21,333 bases of DNA from assembly GCA_946481735.1 (NCBI GenBank), contig CAMLOU010000076.1, positions 1 through 21,333 of the forward strand, in the 5' to 3' direction. This DNA comes from an uncultured Cellvibrio sp. GTDB lineage: Bacteria; Pseudomonadota; Gammaproteobacteria; Pseudomonadales; Cellvibrionaceae. The number at the start of each line of letters is the position of its first letter. Positions within the stretch are counted from its first letter, which is position 1. The position numbers and the translations under genes were made by a program. Of the stretch, positions 6,691 through 15,384 are shown piece by piece. The notes beneath the pieces are model-generated. The model made no database searches. It was not told the DNA's origin and worked only from the letters and a program-made list of their open reading frames with translations.

Positions 6691-7890
6691 ATGAAACTTG
6701 CAGGTTATACCAAACTCAAGACTAATGCCGGTCGCCCGTTATTTGTGCGTACTGATATGCATCCCGTCTTTGAGCGTGTTTACAAGGAATACCGTTCGGA
6801 CTACCACATGACTAGCATCATGCGCACCCTGATGTCCCTGAATGCGGATGCATTGCGCGGCAAAATTCTGAACCCGGCTGGTGATGAGCGTTCGATTAGC
6901 TGTGGTCATATAAGCATGAAGTACAGCTTATTCAATGGAGCGGCGTTAATTCATCTTTTGGTAATTGGAAAACCTCAGCCAACATCCAAATTTGGGCTAT
7001 ATAGCGTTAAGTATGAAAGAGAATTTGATCGCTGGATTCATGGAAGAAGACAAACGCTATCGCTGGATAAAAATCAACAATGGAAAAGCCAGGATAAACA
7101 AGCTCACTACGCTGCGGTCGCAGGAAGGTTCAAAGGCGGTATTGAAGATGCCGCGAAGCACTTACCCGAACACATCATCGGTGCCTACGAAAAAGCCCAC
7201 TACCTGACCCGTCACGACAAAGGCAATCAATACTCACTGTTTTGGATTGAAAAAGGTGCCCATAAAAGCCAGGAAGCGGCGGAGTCATTAGCTTCTATCA
7301 TGCAGCAAAGCACTAAAAATAATTTACCCGTAAACTGGTTGATCCATGGTGAGGGGGTTCATGCGTTTAAAAATGCCGCCAAATTAGTTCAGGCAGCCCC
7401 GCTAGCCGGTGCATCTGCTCGCGCAAAAGATGCAAACGCGGGGAAAGCGCAAAACCAACATGTATATTTTTCAAATCCGGCAAGCAGTGATAGTGAAAAA
7501 TCACTTACGGCGCTGTGTGCCCAGGCGGGTTTGACTTTTGCCGGGCTGAATAACAACAACCGTGATTTACGGCGCTGGGGTACCTTGAAAAATGTCGGTC
7601 GGGATTTAGGAAAGGCTGCGGTGATAGGAGCCGCTAGCGGTGGCGGAATTTTAACAGCCGGCAATGCCTTAAAAACCGTTGGTGTTGGTGGCGCAGACAA
7701 AGTTGTTACCAATGGTATGGATGCTCTACTTTCTGGCAATTATTTTGCGGCAGCAGCCTGCGTTGTGGGTGCCGGAATAATTGTTGTCGGTGCTCGAAAG
7801 AACTTCAGGGCAATGGTATCGGGTATTAAATGCACGTTCGGCAAAGGGAATGAGCGTTGGTACACCGGCGATGAAGCCTTGTTAAGTTAG
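6691..7890 (+). CDS. Unrecognised protein with two C-terminal hydrophobic segments, second gene of accessory pair
   Basis: 399 residues, family not recognised. Residues about 1-210 are mostly polar and helical-looking. About 210-290 holds two strand/helix-like stretches (LPVNWLIHGEGVHAF at 212-226 and HVYFSNP at 257-263), followed by a run of Asn at 287-290. The C-terminal part has two Gly/Ala-rich hydrophobic segments, about 308-325 and 350-367, that could form a membrane hairpin, then a basic/polar tail ending GNERWYTGDEALLS. TAAGGA lies 7-8 nt before the ATG. There is no signal peptide, so any membrane insertion would depend on the C-terminal segments. A soluble domain plus C-terminal membrane hairpin is seen in several effector and membrane-damaging proteins, but no specific role is supported. 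Confidence 0.8.
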   Translation: MKLAGYTKLKTNAGRPLFVRTDMHPVFERVYKEYRSDYHMTSIMRTLMSLNADALRGKILNPAGDERSISCGHISMKYSLFNGAALIHLLVIGKPQPTSKFGLYSVKYEREFDRWIHGRRQTLSLDKNQQWKSQDKQAHYAAVAGRFKGGIEDAAKHLPEHIIGAYEKAHYLTRHDKGNQYSLFWIEKGAHKSQEAAESLASIMQQSTKNNLPVNWLIHGEGVHAFKNAAKLVQAAPLAGASARAKDANAGKAQNQHVYFSNPASSDSEKSLTALCAQAGLTFAGLNNNNRDLRRWGTLKNVGRDLGKAAVIGAASGGGILTAGNALKTVGVGGADKVVTNGMDALLSGNYFAAAACVVGAGIIVVGARKNFRAMVSGIKCTFGKGNERWYTGDEALLS

Positions 7891-7906
7891 CTCTGATTCG
7901 TTCTAC

Positions 7907-7937
7907 AAAAAAACGGCGCCTCGGCGTCGTTTTTATT
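7907..7937 (+). terminator. Rho-independent terminator after the accessory pair
   Basis: A stem of about 7-8 bp (ACGGCGCC / GGCGTCGT, one G-U pair) at 7913-7930 is followed by TTTTTA, with an A-run on the 5' side. It begins about 17 nt after the stop codon of the second accessory gene and closes that unit. The A-run upstream may let it also stop transcription from the other strand. Confidence 0.8.
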
Positions 7938-8136
7938 ATGTACCCGCTTCATTTCCCTCTTCGCTCATTAAGCGCCAGATCCCCGTCTTTGCTGAATAAG
8001 CAGGCACGGCCTCGGAATAACGCACCAGTTACGTGCAGCAGTGGCGCCTGGATTTTCTCAAAAGCGTCCGGTTAAACAGTTTTCGGCGGTTGGCTGGCTT
8101 CTTGCTTGAATGAACACCTGTCCAAGTGGAGGCCCT

Positions 8137-8514
8137 ATGCAATACAGCAAACCCATGATTGATTTGGTGTATGAAATACGTCGCCGTGTTGACCCGAAGA
8201 TGAAGCCGGGCATCAAGCTGGCCAACCCGGATATGTTGCAGGAATTGGCTGAGTTCCATCACCACTGCAAGGATACGATTACCCGCACACTGATTAAAGA
8301 ACTGCTCTCACTGGCCGGTGAACCCTGGATTGATCAACTTGATGAGTCCAGGCCCGACGCTGCCAAATCCGGCCCCGCTAAACCCGACACCCCCAAGCAG
8401 ATCACCAAGGTGTACCGCGGCCAGGTCACGCTGGTTGATTCGCCCTTAGCCGGTGCCACCAAGGAACCCCACAGACCGGTGCGCATTTATCGCGGGCAGG
8501 TGGTGGAGTACTAG
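8137..8514 (+). CDS. Small unrecognised protein with duplicated YRGQV motif
   Basis: 125 residues from the ATG at 8137, chosen because GGAGG lies 4 nt upstream; an in-frame ATG at 8110 lacks a site. The N-terminal half is helical and charged with a His cluster (FHHHC). A Pro/Ala/Lys-rich linker follows (about 70-88), and then two similar short segments, KVYRGQVTLV and RIYRGQVVEY, the second forming the C-terminus. Short YRG-containing motifs of this kind occur in the DUF4278 type of small bacterial domain; that resemblance is by eye only. No signal peptide or membrane segment. The gene stands alone between the terminator at 7907 and the signalling locus. Confidence 0.75.
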   Translation: MQYSKPMIDLVYEIRRRVDPKMKPGIKLANPDMLQELAEFHHHCKDTITRTLIKELLSLAGEPWIDQLDESRPDAAKSGPAKPDTPKQITKVYRGQVTLVDSPLAGATKEPHRPVRIYRGQVVEY

Positions 8515-8663
8515 GCATGTTTACAAAAACCCCCGCCGAGCGGTGGTGTAGCGCACTGTCGTGCGTGTTGGTCCTTGCCCGGCCGAACGCACATCTCTAG
8601 ACTGACTTTGCAGCTAATTCCGTCGCCATGGCGGGTAATCCTTCTTTTTTATCTCCTACGTCT

Positions 8664-9632
8664 ATGAGCAATTCTTTGGTGCGTCGTTGGTTATCGCTGG
8701 CCTCCTGCCTGTTGGCTGCCTGGTCTGTTCCTGGTCAGGCAGCCGAGGTGGCCTACCCGCTCGCGGTGTCTATCTACGAAGATATCTATGCTGACTACCG
8801 CCAATTTGTGCGCGGGCGGGATCTTGCGAGTATTGATTATTACGGCGGCTCCGGTGCGCGGCGGGATGTGATTGAGGTGGTGCTTTTGCAGCAAGCCTTG
8901 CAATTGGGCGGCTTCAAAGAATCGCTGGAACTGCGCGATGAACAAAATTACCTGCGCACCCTGCGCCAGATCGCGGACGGTGAATTGATCTCCTCCGGGG
9001 CGCTGGTGTGGTATTCCGATGTGCTGAACCTGCCGGACCTGTTCCATATCACCCAGCCGGTAATCGACGAGGGCGAGTTCGTCGTCGGCCTGTATACCTC
9101 GCCCGAAAACCAGAAGGCACTGGCTGCCAAAACCCTGGAAGACCTGCGCCAGTTGCGCGCCGTCTCCAGCATCCAGTGGTATGCGGATGTCGCCACTCTA
9201 AAAAACCTGGATATCCATCACCTGTATTTCACCACCGACTGGATTCATATGGTGCGGATGGTCAGCGCCGGACGCGCGGACTTCACGCTTGCGCCGTTTC
9301 AACCCTCCGCCGGTATGAAGATAGTGCTCGATGACATGGAGTTGATTCCTATCGAAGGCATCAAGGTAGCCATCAACGGCACCCGGCACTGGCCAGTCAG
9401 CCGCCGCCATCCGCGCGGGCAGGAATATTACGAGGCCTTGCAGAAAGGCATCACCCTGATGAAGGAGCGCGGCATTATTCAACAAGCCTACGAAGAGAGC
9501 GGTTTTTTTCATCCCGAAGTGGATGACTGGCGCTTGCTAAACCCACCATCAAAATCAGCACCGCAGGAAGAGCCCGCCACGCCCATTCCCTCTTCCGCTG
9601 AAGGCCCTGCCGTAACGCCCCCAACGAATTAA
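8664..9632 (+). CDS. Periplasmic solute-binding-like protein (SBP_bac_3 type), no transporter nearby
   Basis: 322 residues from the ATG at 8664; an in-frame ATG at 8628 would add 12. Neither has a clear ribosome binding site, but 8664 gives a normal signal peptide (SNSLVRRWLSLASCLLAAW, cleavage near GQA/AE). The mature protein has the order and spacing of a type 2 periplasmic binding fold of the amino-acid-binding class (for example SAGRADFTLAPF and the C-terminal EALQKGITLMKERG). The C-terminus is Pro/Ser-rich. No ABC permease or ATPase gene is adjacent. Its stop codon overlaps that of the convergent GGDEF-EAL sensor gene by four bases (TTAA). A sensory role next to that enzyme is inferred. 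Confidence 0.75.
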   Translation: MSNSLVRRWLSLASCLLAAWSVPGQAAEVAYPLAVSIYEDIYADYRQFVRGRDLASIDYYGGSGARRDVIEVVLLQQALQLGGFKESLELRDEQNYLRTLRQIADGELISSGALVWYSDVLNLPDLFHITQPVIDEGEFVVGLYTSPENQKALAAKTLEDLRQLRAVSSIQWYADVATLKNLDIHHLYFTTDWIHMVRMVSAGRADFTLAPFQPSAGMKIVLDDMELIPIEGIKVAINGTRHWPVSRRHPRGQEYYEALQKGITLMKERGIIQQAYEESGFFHPEVDDWRLLNPPSKSAPQEEPATPIPSSAEGPAVTPPTN

Positions 9633-12600
9633 CTCAGTACTCCACTGCGCGAGAGCAACAACACATCAAGCTCCGCCGCCGGCATGGGTCGGGCAAACAG
9701 GTAACCCTGATAGGCATAGCAGCCATTGGTGGCCAGGAAGGCGCGCTGGCCTTCCGTCTCCACCCCTTCCGCAATCACCGCTAAACCAAGGCTAAGACCC
9801 AGCGCAATGATGGTGCGGGCGATCACGGCGTCGTTGGGATCAACCAACACATCGCACACAAAGGATTGGTCGATCTTGAGTTGATCGAGGGGTAATTGGC
9901 GCAGGTAACCGAGAGAGGAATAGCCGGTACCAAAGTCATCCAGGGAAAAACCCACGCCGCAACTTTTCAGGGCGCGCATCTTGCCGATCACGTCGTCCAG
10001 GTTGTTCACCAGCAGGCTCTCGGTCAGCTCAAGCTTGATGCGCGTCGGGTCGGCACCGGTTGCCTGGATGACATCCAGCACCTGCTCGACAAAACCGATC
10101 TGGCGGAATTGGCGTGCACTGACATTAATCGCCAGGGTCAGTTCGCGGGTTGTGGGATCGCCGGCCCAGTGCACCAGTTGCTCGCAGGCCGTTTGCAACA
10201 CCCACTGCCCCAACGGCAGGATGAAGCCGGATTGTTCAGCCAGCGGAATAAAATCGGCGGGCGAGATCATCCCTTTTACCGGGTGATGCCAACGCAATAG
10301 GGCCTCGGCGCCCGTGATACGACCTTCGCCATCGACCTGGGGCTGATAAAACAGCATGAACTGCTCCTGGGCCAGGCCGAGACGCATATCCGTTTCCAGG
10401 GCGGTGCGCGCTGCCAGGGAGGCCTGGAGGTCGGAATCGAAGAATTGCAGTGTATTGCGCCCGGCGGCCTTGGCCTGGTACATGGCCACATCCGCCCGTT
10501 TCAGCACCACATCCACGGTTTCGGCATGCTGGCTGAACAGCGTAATCCCAATGCTGGGCGTGCTGTAATGCTCAATCTCATCCAGCAGGTAGGTCTGGCT
10601 CAGCAGCGACAGAATATGCTCGCCCACCGCCTTGGCCCGCGCCGCCGCTTCATGCACGTTGTTGCCCAGGCTTTCCAGCACCACCACAAATTCATCGCCG
10701 CCGAGCCGGGCCACAGTGTCGCCTTCGCGCACACAGCGGGTAAGGCGTTCTGCCACCTGGCACAAGAGGAGGTCGCCGGCATCATGGCCGTGGGTATCGT
10801 TAAGGTTTTTGAAGTGGTCGAGGTCGAGCAGCAAAAGGGCACCCAATGAGCCGCTGCGCGCGCTGCTGGCCAGGGCGTGTTGCAAGCGATCCATCAACAG
10901 GCGGCGGTTAGGCAATTCGGTCAGGGAATCGTAAAACGCCAGCCGCTGGATACGCTCTTCATGCCGGCGCCGTTCCGAGATATCACTCACCAGGCCGATC
11001 AGCTTGACCTGGCCATTGTGCAATACCCGCGATACCGATAGCTCCATGGGAAACGTGGAGCCGTCCCTATGTTGCCCCTCCATTTCGCGCCGCTTGCCGA
11101 GCACGCGGGAGAGCACATCCTTGAGCCCCCCCTGCTGACCGTTACCGTCGTCCTCGTACAAGCCGGGCATCAGGAGATTCACAGATTGGCCCAGCATCTC
11201 CTCGGCGCTGTAGCCGAAGATACGCGCAGCCGCATTGTTAAACGACTCGATGGTGCCCTGGATGTTGGTAGTAATGATGCCGTCAGCCACATTATCGAGG
11301 ATGGTCTGGGTATACTCCGCACCGTCTCGCAGGGCGGCTTCGGACTGTTCCCGCTCAATAGCCACGGCCGCCGTGTGGGTCGCCATCGCAATGATCTGTT
11401 GATGGCGCGGTGTCGGTGAACCGGGTTGGCGGTAGTAAACCGCAAAGGTTCCCAATACCCGGTGGTGCGCGCTGAAGATAGGGGTCGACCAGCAGGCCTG
11501 TAAACCGTGGGGCAAAACCAGGTGGGCGTAGTCTTTCCACAAGGGGTCGGTGGCGATATCCGTCACAATGACGGCCTCGCCCCGGAATGCCGCCGTCCCG
11601 CAAGAGCCCGCTGCTTCACCGATAGCGGCTCCATCAATAGCGCTGCTGTAGGCCACGGGTAGTCTGGATGTCGCGCCGTGGCGCAGATGCTGCCCCTCGG
11701 CATCGAGCAACAGCACCGAACACAACATCTCCGGCGCCTGGGCCTCCACGGCGTGAATCAAGGTGGTGAGGATCTCAGCCAGTGGCGCACGGCGCGCGAT
11801 CATCTCCAGTACCGTCATCTGGCTGCCGAGCATGGTTTCGCTGTGCTTGCGCGCGGTGATGTCTTCCACCACCGCCACGTGATAGTCAAAGGGCGCCCCG
11901 GCCTCCCACATGGGCGAGACCGTCAGATTGACCCAGCAGATACTGCCGTCTTTGCGCACATAGCGCTTTTCCATGGTGAATTCGTCAATCTCACCGGCCT
12001 TGAGCCGCTCAATATTGGCCAGGTCCGGCGCCAGGTCATCCGGGTAGGTGATCATGGTGCAGTCCATCTGCAACATCTCCACCACGGAATAGCCCACGAT
12101 ATCGGCATATTTCTTGTTGATACGGATAAAACGGCTACTGGCCGTCTCGATCACCCCTACCCCGACACCGGCCTGCTCGAACAACACCCGGAAGCGCGCC
12201 TCACTCGCGCGCAGTTCGGCCTCGGCGTATTTGCGCGCGGTGATATCGCGCACGATGGCGACAAAACGCGATGCCTCACCCTCGTGGTGTATCACTTGCA
12301 GAAAAACTTCCACTGGAAAGACATGGCCGTTCTTGTGACGGTGCTGACTCTCAAAGCTGATGGCGGGCACACGCCCATCCAGTAATGGTTGCATGCGTTC
12401 GCGCAGGAATTCCGAATCACCATCGGGTTTAATATCCAGCGGGCTCATGCCCAGCAGCTCCGCCCGGGTGTAGCCCAACTGGCGCTGGGCGCCCTGGTTG
12501 GCGTAGAGGAAGCGAAAGTTATCGGTGCTGGCGATAAACACTCCATCCAGGATCTGGTCGAGGGTATTCTTGAACTGTTCCAGTTCTTTTTGCGTTTGGA

Positions 12601-13378
12601 TCTGGGCTTCATTCGCCTGGGCCAGGTCCGCCTGCATCTTGCTCACCGCAGCGGCGAGGGCCGCCATTTCACCATCGCCCACAATGTTCATCGGTATATT
12701 GAAATGGCCGCGGCTGATTTCTCCCACCTGGTTACGCAGGTAACCCAAAGGGCGCGCCAGCCAGCGATCCAGCATCCACATCATCAGCAACATCACCAGG
12801 GTGCCGATGCCCAGGTTCACCAGGCTGCTGCGCAACACCGCTTGCCGTACCTCGGCTTTGTTGTTGTTCAGGCTGTATTGCAAGAGGATGGCGCCGATCC
12901 GGTCAGAGCGGATTTCCCCCGGCTGGCTTGGCATATAGATCGGCTGATAGGCGTTGACCACCGGCTGTCCGCGAACAATAGTCACCTGCGCCTGGTAGCG
13001 CCGCACATCGGCGGGAATCCAGCGCGCGTCCCAGTGATCCGCGATGGCGTCCAGGGACTGGCCGGGCCACAGGGGGTGGCTGGCAAACAGGATATGGCGC
13101 TGGTCGTCGATAAGTACCGCCAGCTCCACATCCGGAATGCCGCCCAGATCAGCAATCCATTCCGCCACCAGGCCCTGTTGGTCCATACGCAGCAAACTTT
13201 CGATATGGCGCCGGTCGCGGGCCATGCGTTTTTGCAGTGATTCCAGGACATCGGCCTCAACCTGCCGCGTCTGGTTTTCATAGCGCCACAGGGCTCCCAG
13301 CGACATCATCAACAACAAGGCACCCAGGATGATGACCGGCAACCACAACCGCAGGTTGATGCTCCGATAGATCCTCAT
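9629..13378 (-). CDS. Membrane PAS/GAF sensor with GGDEF and EAL domains (c-di-GMP turnover)
   Basis: 1249 residues. Order: TM1 about 12-30; periplasmic sensor about 31-185; TM2 about 186-203; HAMP about 205-257; PAS about 265-385; PAS about 390-515; GAF about 520-680; PAS about 690-810; GGDEF about 820-980; EAL about 990-1240. The GGDEF motif is intact at 893-897, with an RxxD inhibitory-site motif (REGD) five residues before it. EAL is intact (E1025), and NVSARQF, ELTES, the DDFGTGYSS pair D1147/D1148, LKIDQSFV and EGVE are present. Both diguanylate cyclase and phosphodiesterase activity are therefore possible. Its ATG overlaps the TGA of the upstream lipoprotein gene (ATGA), which implies coupled translation and probably a shared signal path. 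Confidence 0.93.
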   Translation of the reverse strand: MRIYRSINLRLWLPVIILGALLLMMSLGALWRYENQTRQVEADVLESLQKRMARDRRHIESLLRMDQQGLVAEWIADLGGIPDVELAVLIDDQRHILFASHPLWPGQSLDAIADHWDARWIPADVRRYQAQVTIVRGQPVVNAYQPIYMPSQPGEIRSDRIGAILLQYSLNNNKAEVRQAVLRSSLVNLGIGTLVMLLMMWMLDRWLARPLGYLRNQVGEISRGHFNIPMNIVGDGEMAALAAAVSKMQADLAQANEAQIQTQKELEQFKNTLDQILDGVFIASTDNFRFLYANQGAQRQLGYTRAELLGMSPLDIKPDGDSEFLRERMQPLLDGRVPAISFESQHRHKNGHVFPVEVFLQVIHHEGEASRFVAIVRDITARKYAEAELRASEARFRVLFEQAGVGVGVIETASSRFIRINKKYADIVGYSVVEMLQMDCTMITYPDDLAPDLANIERLKAGEIDEFTMEKRYVRKDGSICWVNLTVSPMWEAGAPFDYHVAVVEDITARKHSETMLGSQMTVLEMIARRAPLAEILTTLIHAVEAQAPEMLCSVLLLDAEGQHLRHGATSRLPVAYSSAIDGAAIGEAAGSCGTAAFRGEAVIVTDIATDPLWKDYAHLVLPHGLQACWSTPIFSAHHRVLGTFAVYYRQPGSPTPRHQQIIAMATHTAAVAIEREQSEAALRDGAEYTQTILDNVADGIITTNIQGTIESFNNAAARIFGYSAEEMLGQSVNLLMPGLYEDDGNGQQGGLKDVLSRVLGKRREMEGQHRDGSTFPMELSVSRVLHNGQVKLIGLVSDISERRRHEERIQRLAFYDSLTELPNRRLLMDRLQHALASSARSGSLGALLLLDLDHFKNLNDTHGHDAGDLLLCQVAERLTRCVREGDTVARLGGDEFVVVLESLGNNVHEAAARAKAVGEHILSLLSQTYLLDEIEHYSTPSIGITLFSQHAETVDVVLKRADVAMYQAKAAGRNTLQFFDSDLQASLAARTALETDMRLGLAQEQFMLFYQPQVDGEGRITGAEALLRWHHPVKGMISPADFIPLAEQSGFILPLGQWVLQTACEQLVHWAGDPTTRELTLAINVSARQFRQIGFVEQVLDVIQATGADPTRIKLELTESLLVNNLDDVIGKMRALKSCGVGFSLDDFGTGYSSLGYLRQLPLDQLKIDQSFVCDVLVDPNDAVIARTIIALGLSLGLAVIAEGVETEGQRAFLATNGCYAYQGYLFARPMPAAELDVLLLSRSGVLS

Positions 13379-14388
13379 GGCTGAGCCTGCCGGGATGAGT
13401 GCGCCGTAAATAAATTGGACGGTGGTAGAAAATCCGGCTGTACCAGGTGATCCACTGAAGGCGCGCCGCGAAGCAGCCGGCGCTGCACCATAAAGTCGGC
13501 CAGTTCACCGGCAACACGAACCAGCTCCGGCCGTGTGCCGTTCAGCAGCCGATGGTTGTCGCCGAGGGATGGCTGACGAATCCCGGCCATGATGGTGGCG
13601 ACCTGCTCCGCCGATACACGCAGATAAGGTGCAATGCGCGCGTGCGCATCGGCGGGTGATTGCGCCAGATAATCCAGCGCACGGAAATGGGCGTTCAGCA
13701 ACGCCTGTAAGCCTGACCGGTAGCGGACAATCATATCCTTGCGCACCACCAGTACATCCATGATGCGACCGGCAATCGCGCGGCTGTCATAGAGACGCAG
13801 CCCGCCCTCCTGCAGCAACAGGGTAGAGACCGGCTCAAATGTCACCACCAGATCCACCTCCCCCCGGCGGTAGGCCGCGAGATGTTCATTGACGGTCATG
13901 GATACCAGTTGGATATCACCTACCTGCAGCCCCGCTTCAGTCAATAAGGCATCCAGCATCACGCCGCCGACGGTAGCGCTTTCTACCGCGACGCGCTTGC
14001 CACGCATCTGCTCCAGCGTTGCGATAGGCGGGCGGACGATGACCGCGTCCGCGCCCAGAGAATAATCCATCACCAGGATGACCTGCAGATCCACCCCTTC
14101 CTGCATCAACGTCAAGGCAGAATCAAGGGTAATTGTGGCGGCAGCAACCGTGCCGTTACGCAACGCCGAGGCGATCTGGCTGGTGTTGACCAACTCCACC
14201 AGACGGAGATCCTGTTCATGGAGATAACCCAGGCTTTGGGCCAGGTGCAGCGTCTCATAACCGGGCCAGGGCAAGGTTGCCACGCGCAGGGGATCGCGAG
14301 CCGAAGGGCCACAGGCCATCAGGGCCAATGCCAGGAGCAAGCCACCGATACGAGTAATGAATGACAACAAGAATGAACAACGCATCAA
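13375..14388 (-). CDS. Solute-binding lipoprotein (NMT1/ThiY/SsuA-like), operon partner of the GGDEF-EAL sensor
   Basis: 337 residues. Lipoprotein signal with lipobox LMAC (Cys26). The mature part starts with RVATLPWPGYETLHLAQSLGYL, the typical beginning of the NMT1/SsuA/ThiY group of periplasmic binding proteins, and continues with the usual pattern (LEQMRGKRVAVE, YRRGEVDLVVTFEP). These proteins bind small organic ligands such as thiamine precursors, taurine or sulfonates. The ligand here cannot be read from sequence. The first codon is TTG (14388), directly followed by ATG (14385), which is the more likely start, with AGGGA upstream. The stop overlaps the start of the GGDEF-EAL sensor. With no ABC transporter genes around, it probably presents ligand to that sensor's periplasmic domain. 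Confidence 0.85.
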   Translation of the reverse strand: MMRCSFLLSFITRIGGLLLALALMACGPSARDPLRVATLPWPGYETLHLAQSLGYLHEQDLRLVELVNTSQIASALRNGTVAAATITLDSALTLMQEGVDLQVILVMDYSLGADAVIVRPPIATLEQMRGKRVAVESATVGGVMLDALLTEAGLQVGDIQLVSMTVNEHLAAYRRGEVDLVVTFEPVSTLLLQEGGLRLYDSRAIAGRIMDVLVVRKDMIVRYRSGLQALLNAHFRALDYLAQSPADAHARIAPYLRVSAEQVATIMAGIRQPSLGDNHRLLNGTRPELVRVAGELADFMVQRRLLRGAPSVDHLVQPDFLPPSNLFTAHSSRQAQP

Positions 14389-14564
14389 CTGGCGTCCCTG
14401 GGATTAATGGTGACAACATCCGGCGGGCCTTTGCCCACTGCTATTTACTCTAGCACTTCCGCCCATTAACGGCGGGTTCGACGCCTGAAAAACCACACCG
14501 GTGGATCGGCGAATTTTGCGCTGAAACCCCCGTCCGGCGCGGCGCGTAGATTCAGATAATATGA

Positions 14565-14593
14565 TTGTAATCGCCCAACCAAGGCGATATGCT
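14565..14593 (+). promoter_or_regulatory. Possible promoter of the GntR gene with dyad in the spacer
   Basis: TTGTAA (14565-14570) and TATGCT (14588-14593) are separated by 17 bp, each matching four of six consensus bases. The spacer holds an inverted repeat ATCGCC-N7-GGCGAT at 14570-14588, which could be an operator. A half-site ACAATATT at 14619-14626, just before the ATG, matches one arm of the palindrome upstream of the arabinanase gene. Weak evidence, by eye. Confidence 0.3.
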
Positions 14594-14628
14594 TGCGCAA
14601 CTTCACGCTCTATTACGGACAATATTTT

Positions 14629-15357
14629 ATGTCTATTCTCGATCGAAATTTTAATCTCTCACAGCGCATGACACAGGAGTTGGGTCGTCAGATTGTCTGT
14701 GGTGTTTACGATAAAAATGAAAGCCTTCCCACTGAAGCGGAACTGTGTGAAAAATTCGGCGTGAGCCGCAGCGCGGTGCGCGAAGCGGTAAAGATGCTGT
14801 CCGCCAAAGGTTTGATCTCCAGTAAACCGCGCCAGGGGATTCGCATTCAACCGGAAGAGCAGTGGAATATTTTCGATACGGATTTGTTGCGCTGGTCGCT
14901 GGAAAGCAATCCGTCCATGAAAGTGTTGAAAGAATTTTTGCAGATGCGCATTGCGATTGAGCCGGAAGCGGCATCCCTCGCAGCGCGTTATGCGACGCCG
15001 GAAAAAATCGATGCGATTGAAGCTGCACTCGAACGCATGAAGGCGGCTGGTGACAATATGGAGGCTGAGCTGGAGGCGGATATCGCGTTTCATGTCAGTA
15101 TTCTGTATGCAAGCCAGAATCGTTTTTATATTCGTCTGCGTGATTTTATCCAGACGGCGTTGCGCGTGAGTATTCGCCATACGAGTCCGATCAAGGCGAA
15201 CCATGAGGGTGTGGTGGAGGATCATGCGAAGGTGTTTAATGCGATCAAGAATCGTAATGCGGAGCGAGCGAAGCATTCGATGTTGTTGTTGATTGATGAG
15301 GCGTTGAATTTTATTGAAGAGGAATTGGTGGCGCGGGAGCAGAATACGACACCTTAA
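14629..15357 (+). CDS. FadR-subfamily GntR transcription regulator (FCD domain)
   Basis: 242 residues from the ATG at 14629; a TTG at 14593 would add 12 residues. Residues about 11-73 form the GntR winged helix-turn-helix (SLPTEAELCEKFGVSRSAVREAVKML). Residues about 100-230 form an FCD ligand-binding domain with the expected metal ligands: DIAFH (DxxxH), the His of VEDHAKVF and the His of AKHSMLL. Such proteins are usually repressors released by sugar acids or related carboxylates. It is convergent to the glycoside hydrolase genes. A TTGT-N3-ACAA palindrome upstream of the arabinanase gene fits this subfamily's operators, so control of that cluster is a reasonable inference. The specific effector is unknown. 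Confidence 0.88.
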   Translation: MSILDRNFNLSQRMTQELGRQIVCGVYDKNESLPTEAELCEKFGVSRSAVREAVKMLSAKGLISSKPRQGIRIQPEEQWNIFDTDLLRWSLESNPSMKVLKEFLQMRIAIEPEAASLAARYATPEKIDAIEAALERMKAAGDNMEAELEADIAFHVSILYASQNRFYIRLRDFIQTALRVSIRHTSPIKANHEGVVEDHAKVFNAIKNRNAERAKHSMLLLIDEALNFIEEELVAREQNTTP

Positions 15358-15384
15358 GTTATTCCTGAACGGACTTTGTAGTTC

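Noticed and set aside
8515..8663. Small hairpin CGCAC/GTGCG in the gap before the solute-binding gene
   Set aside because: Stem is only 5 bp with no T-run or promoter-like context; could be chance.
12389..13240. 283-codon open frame on the plus strand
   Set aside because: Lies entirely antisense to the sensor N-terminus and HAMP/PAS region, whose domains are unmistakable. It is His/Gln-rich as expected from a GC-rich antisense frame and has no recognisable motif.
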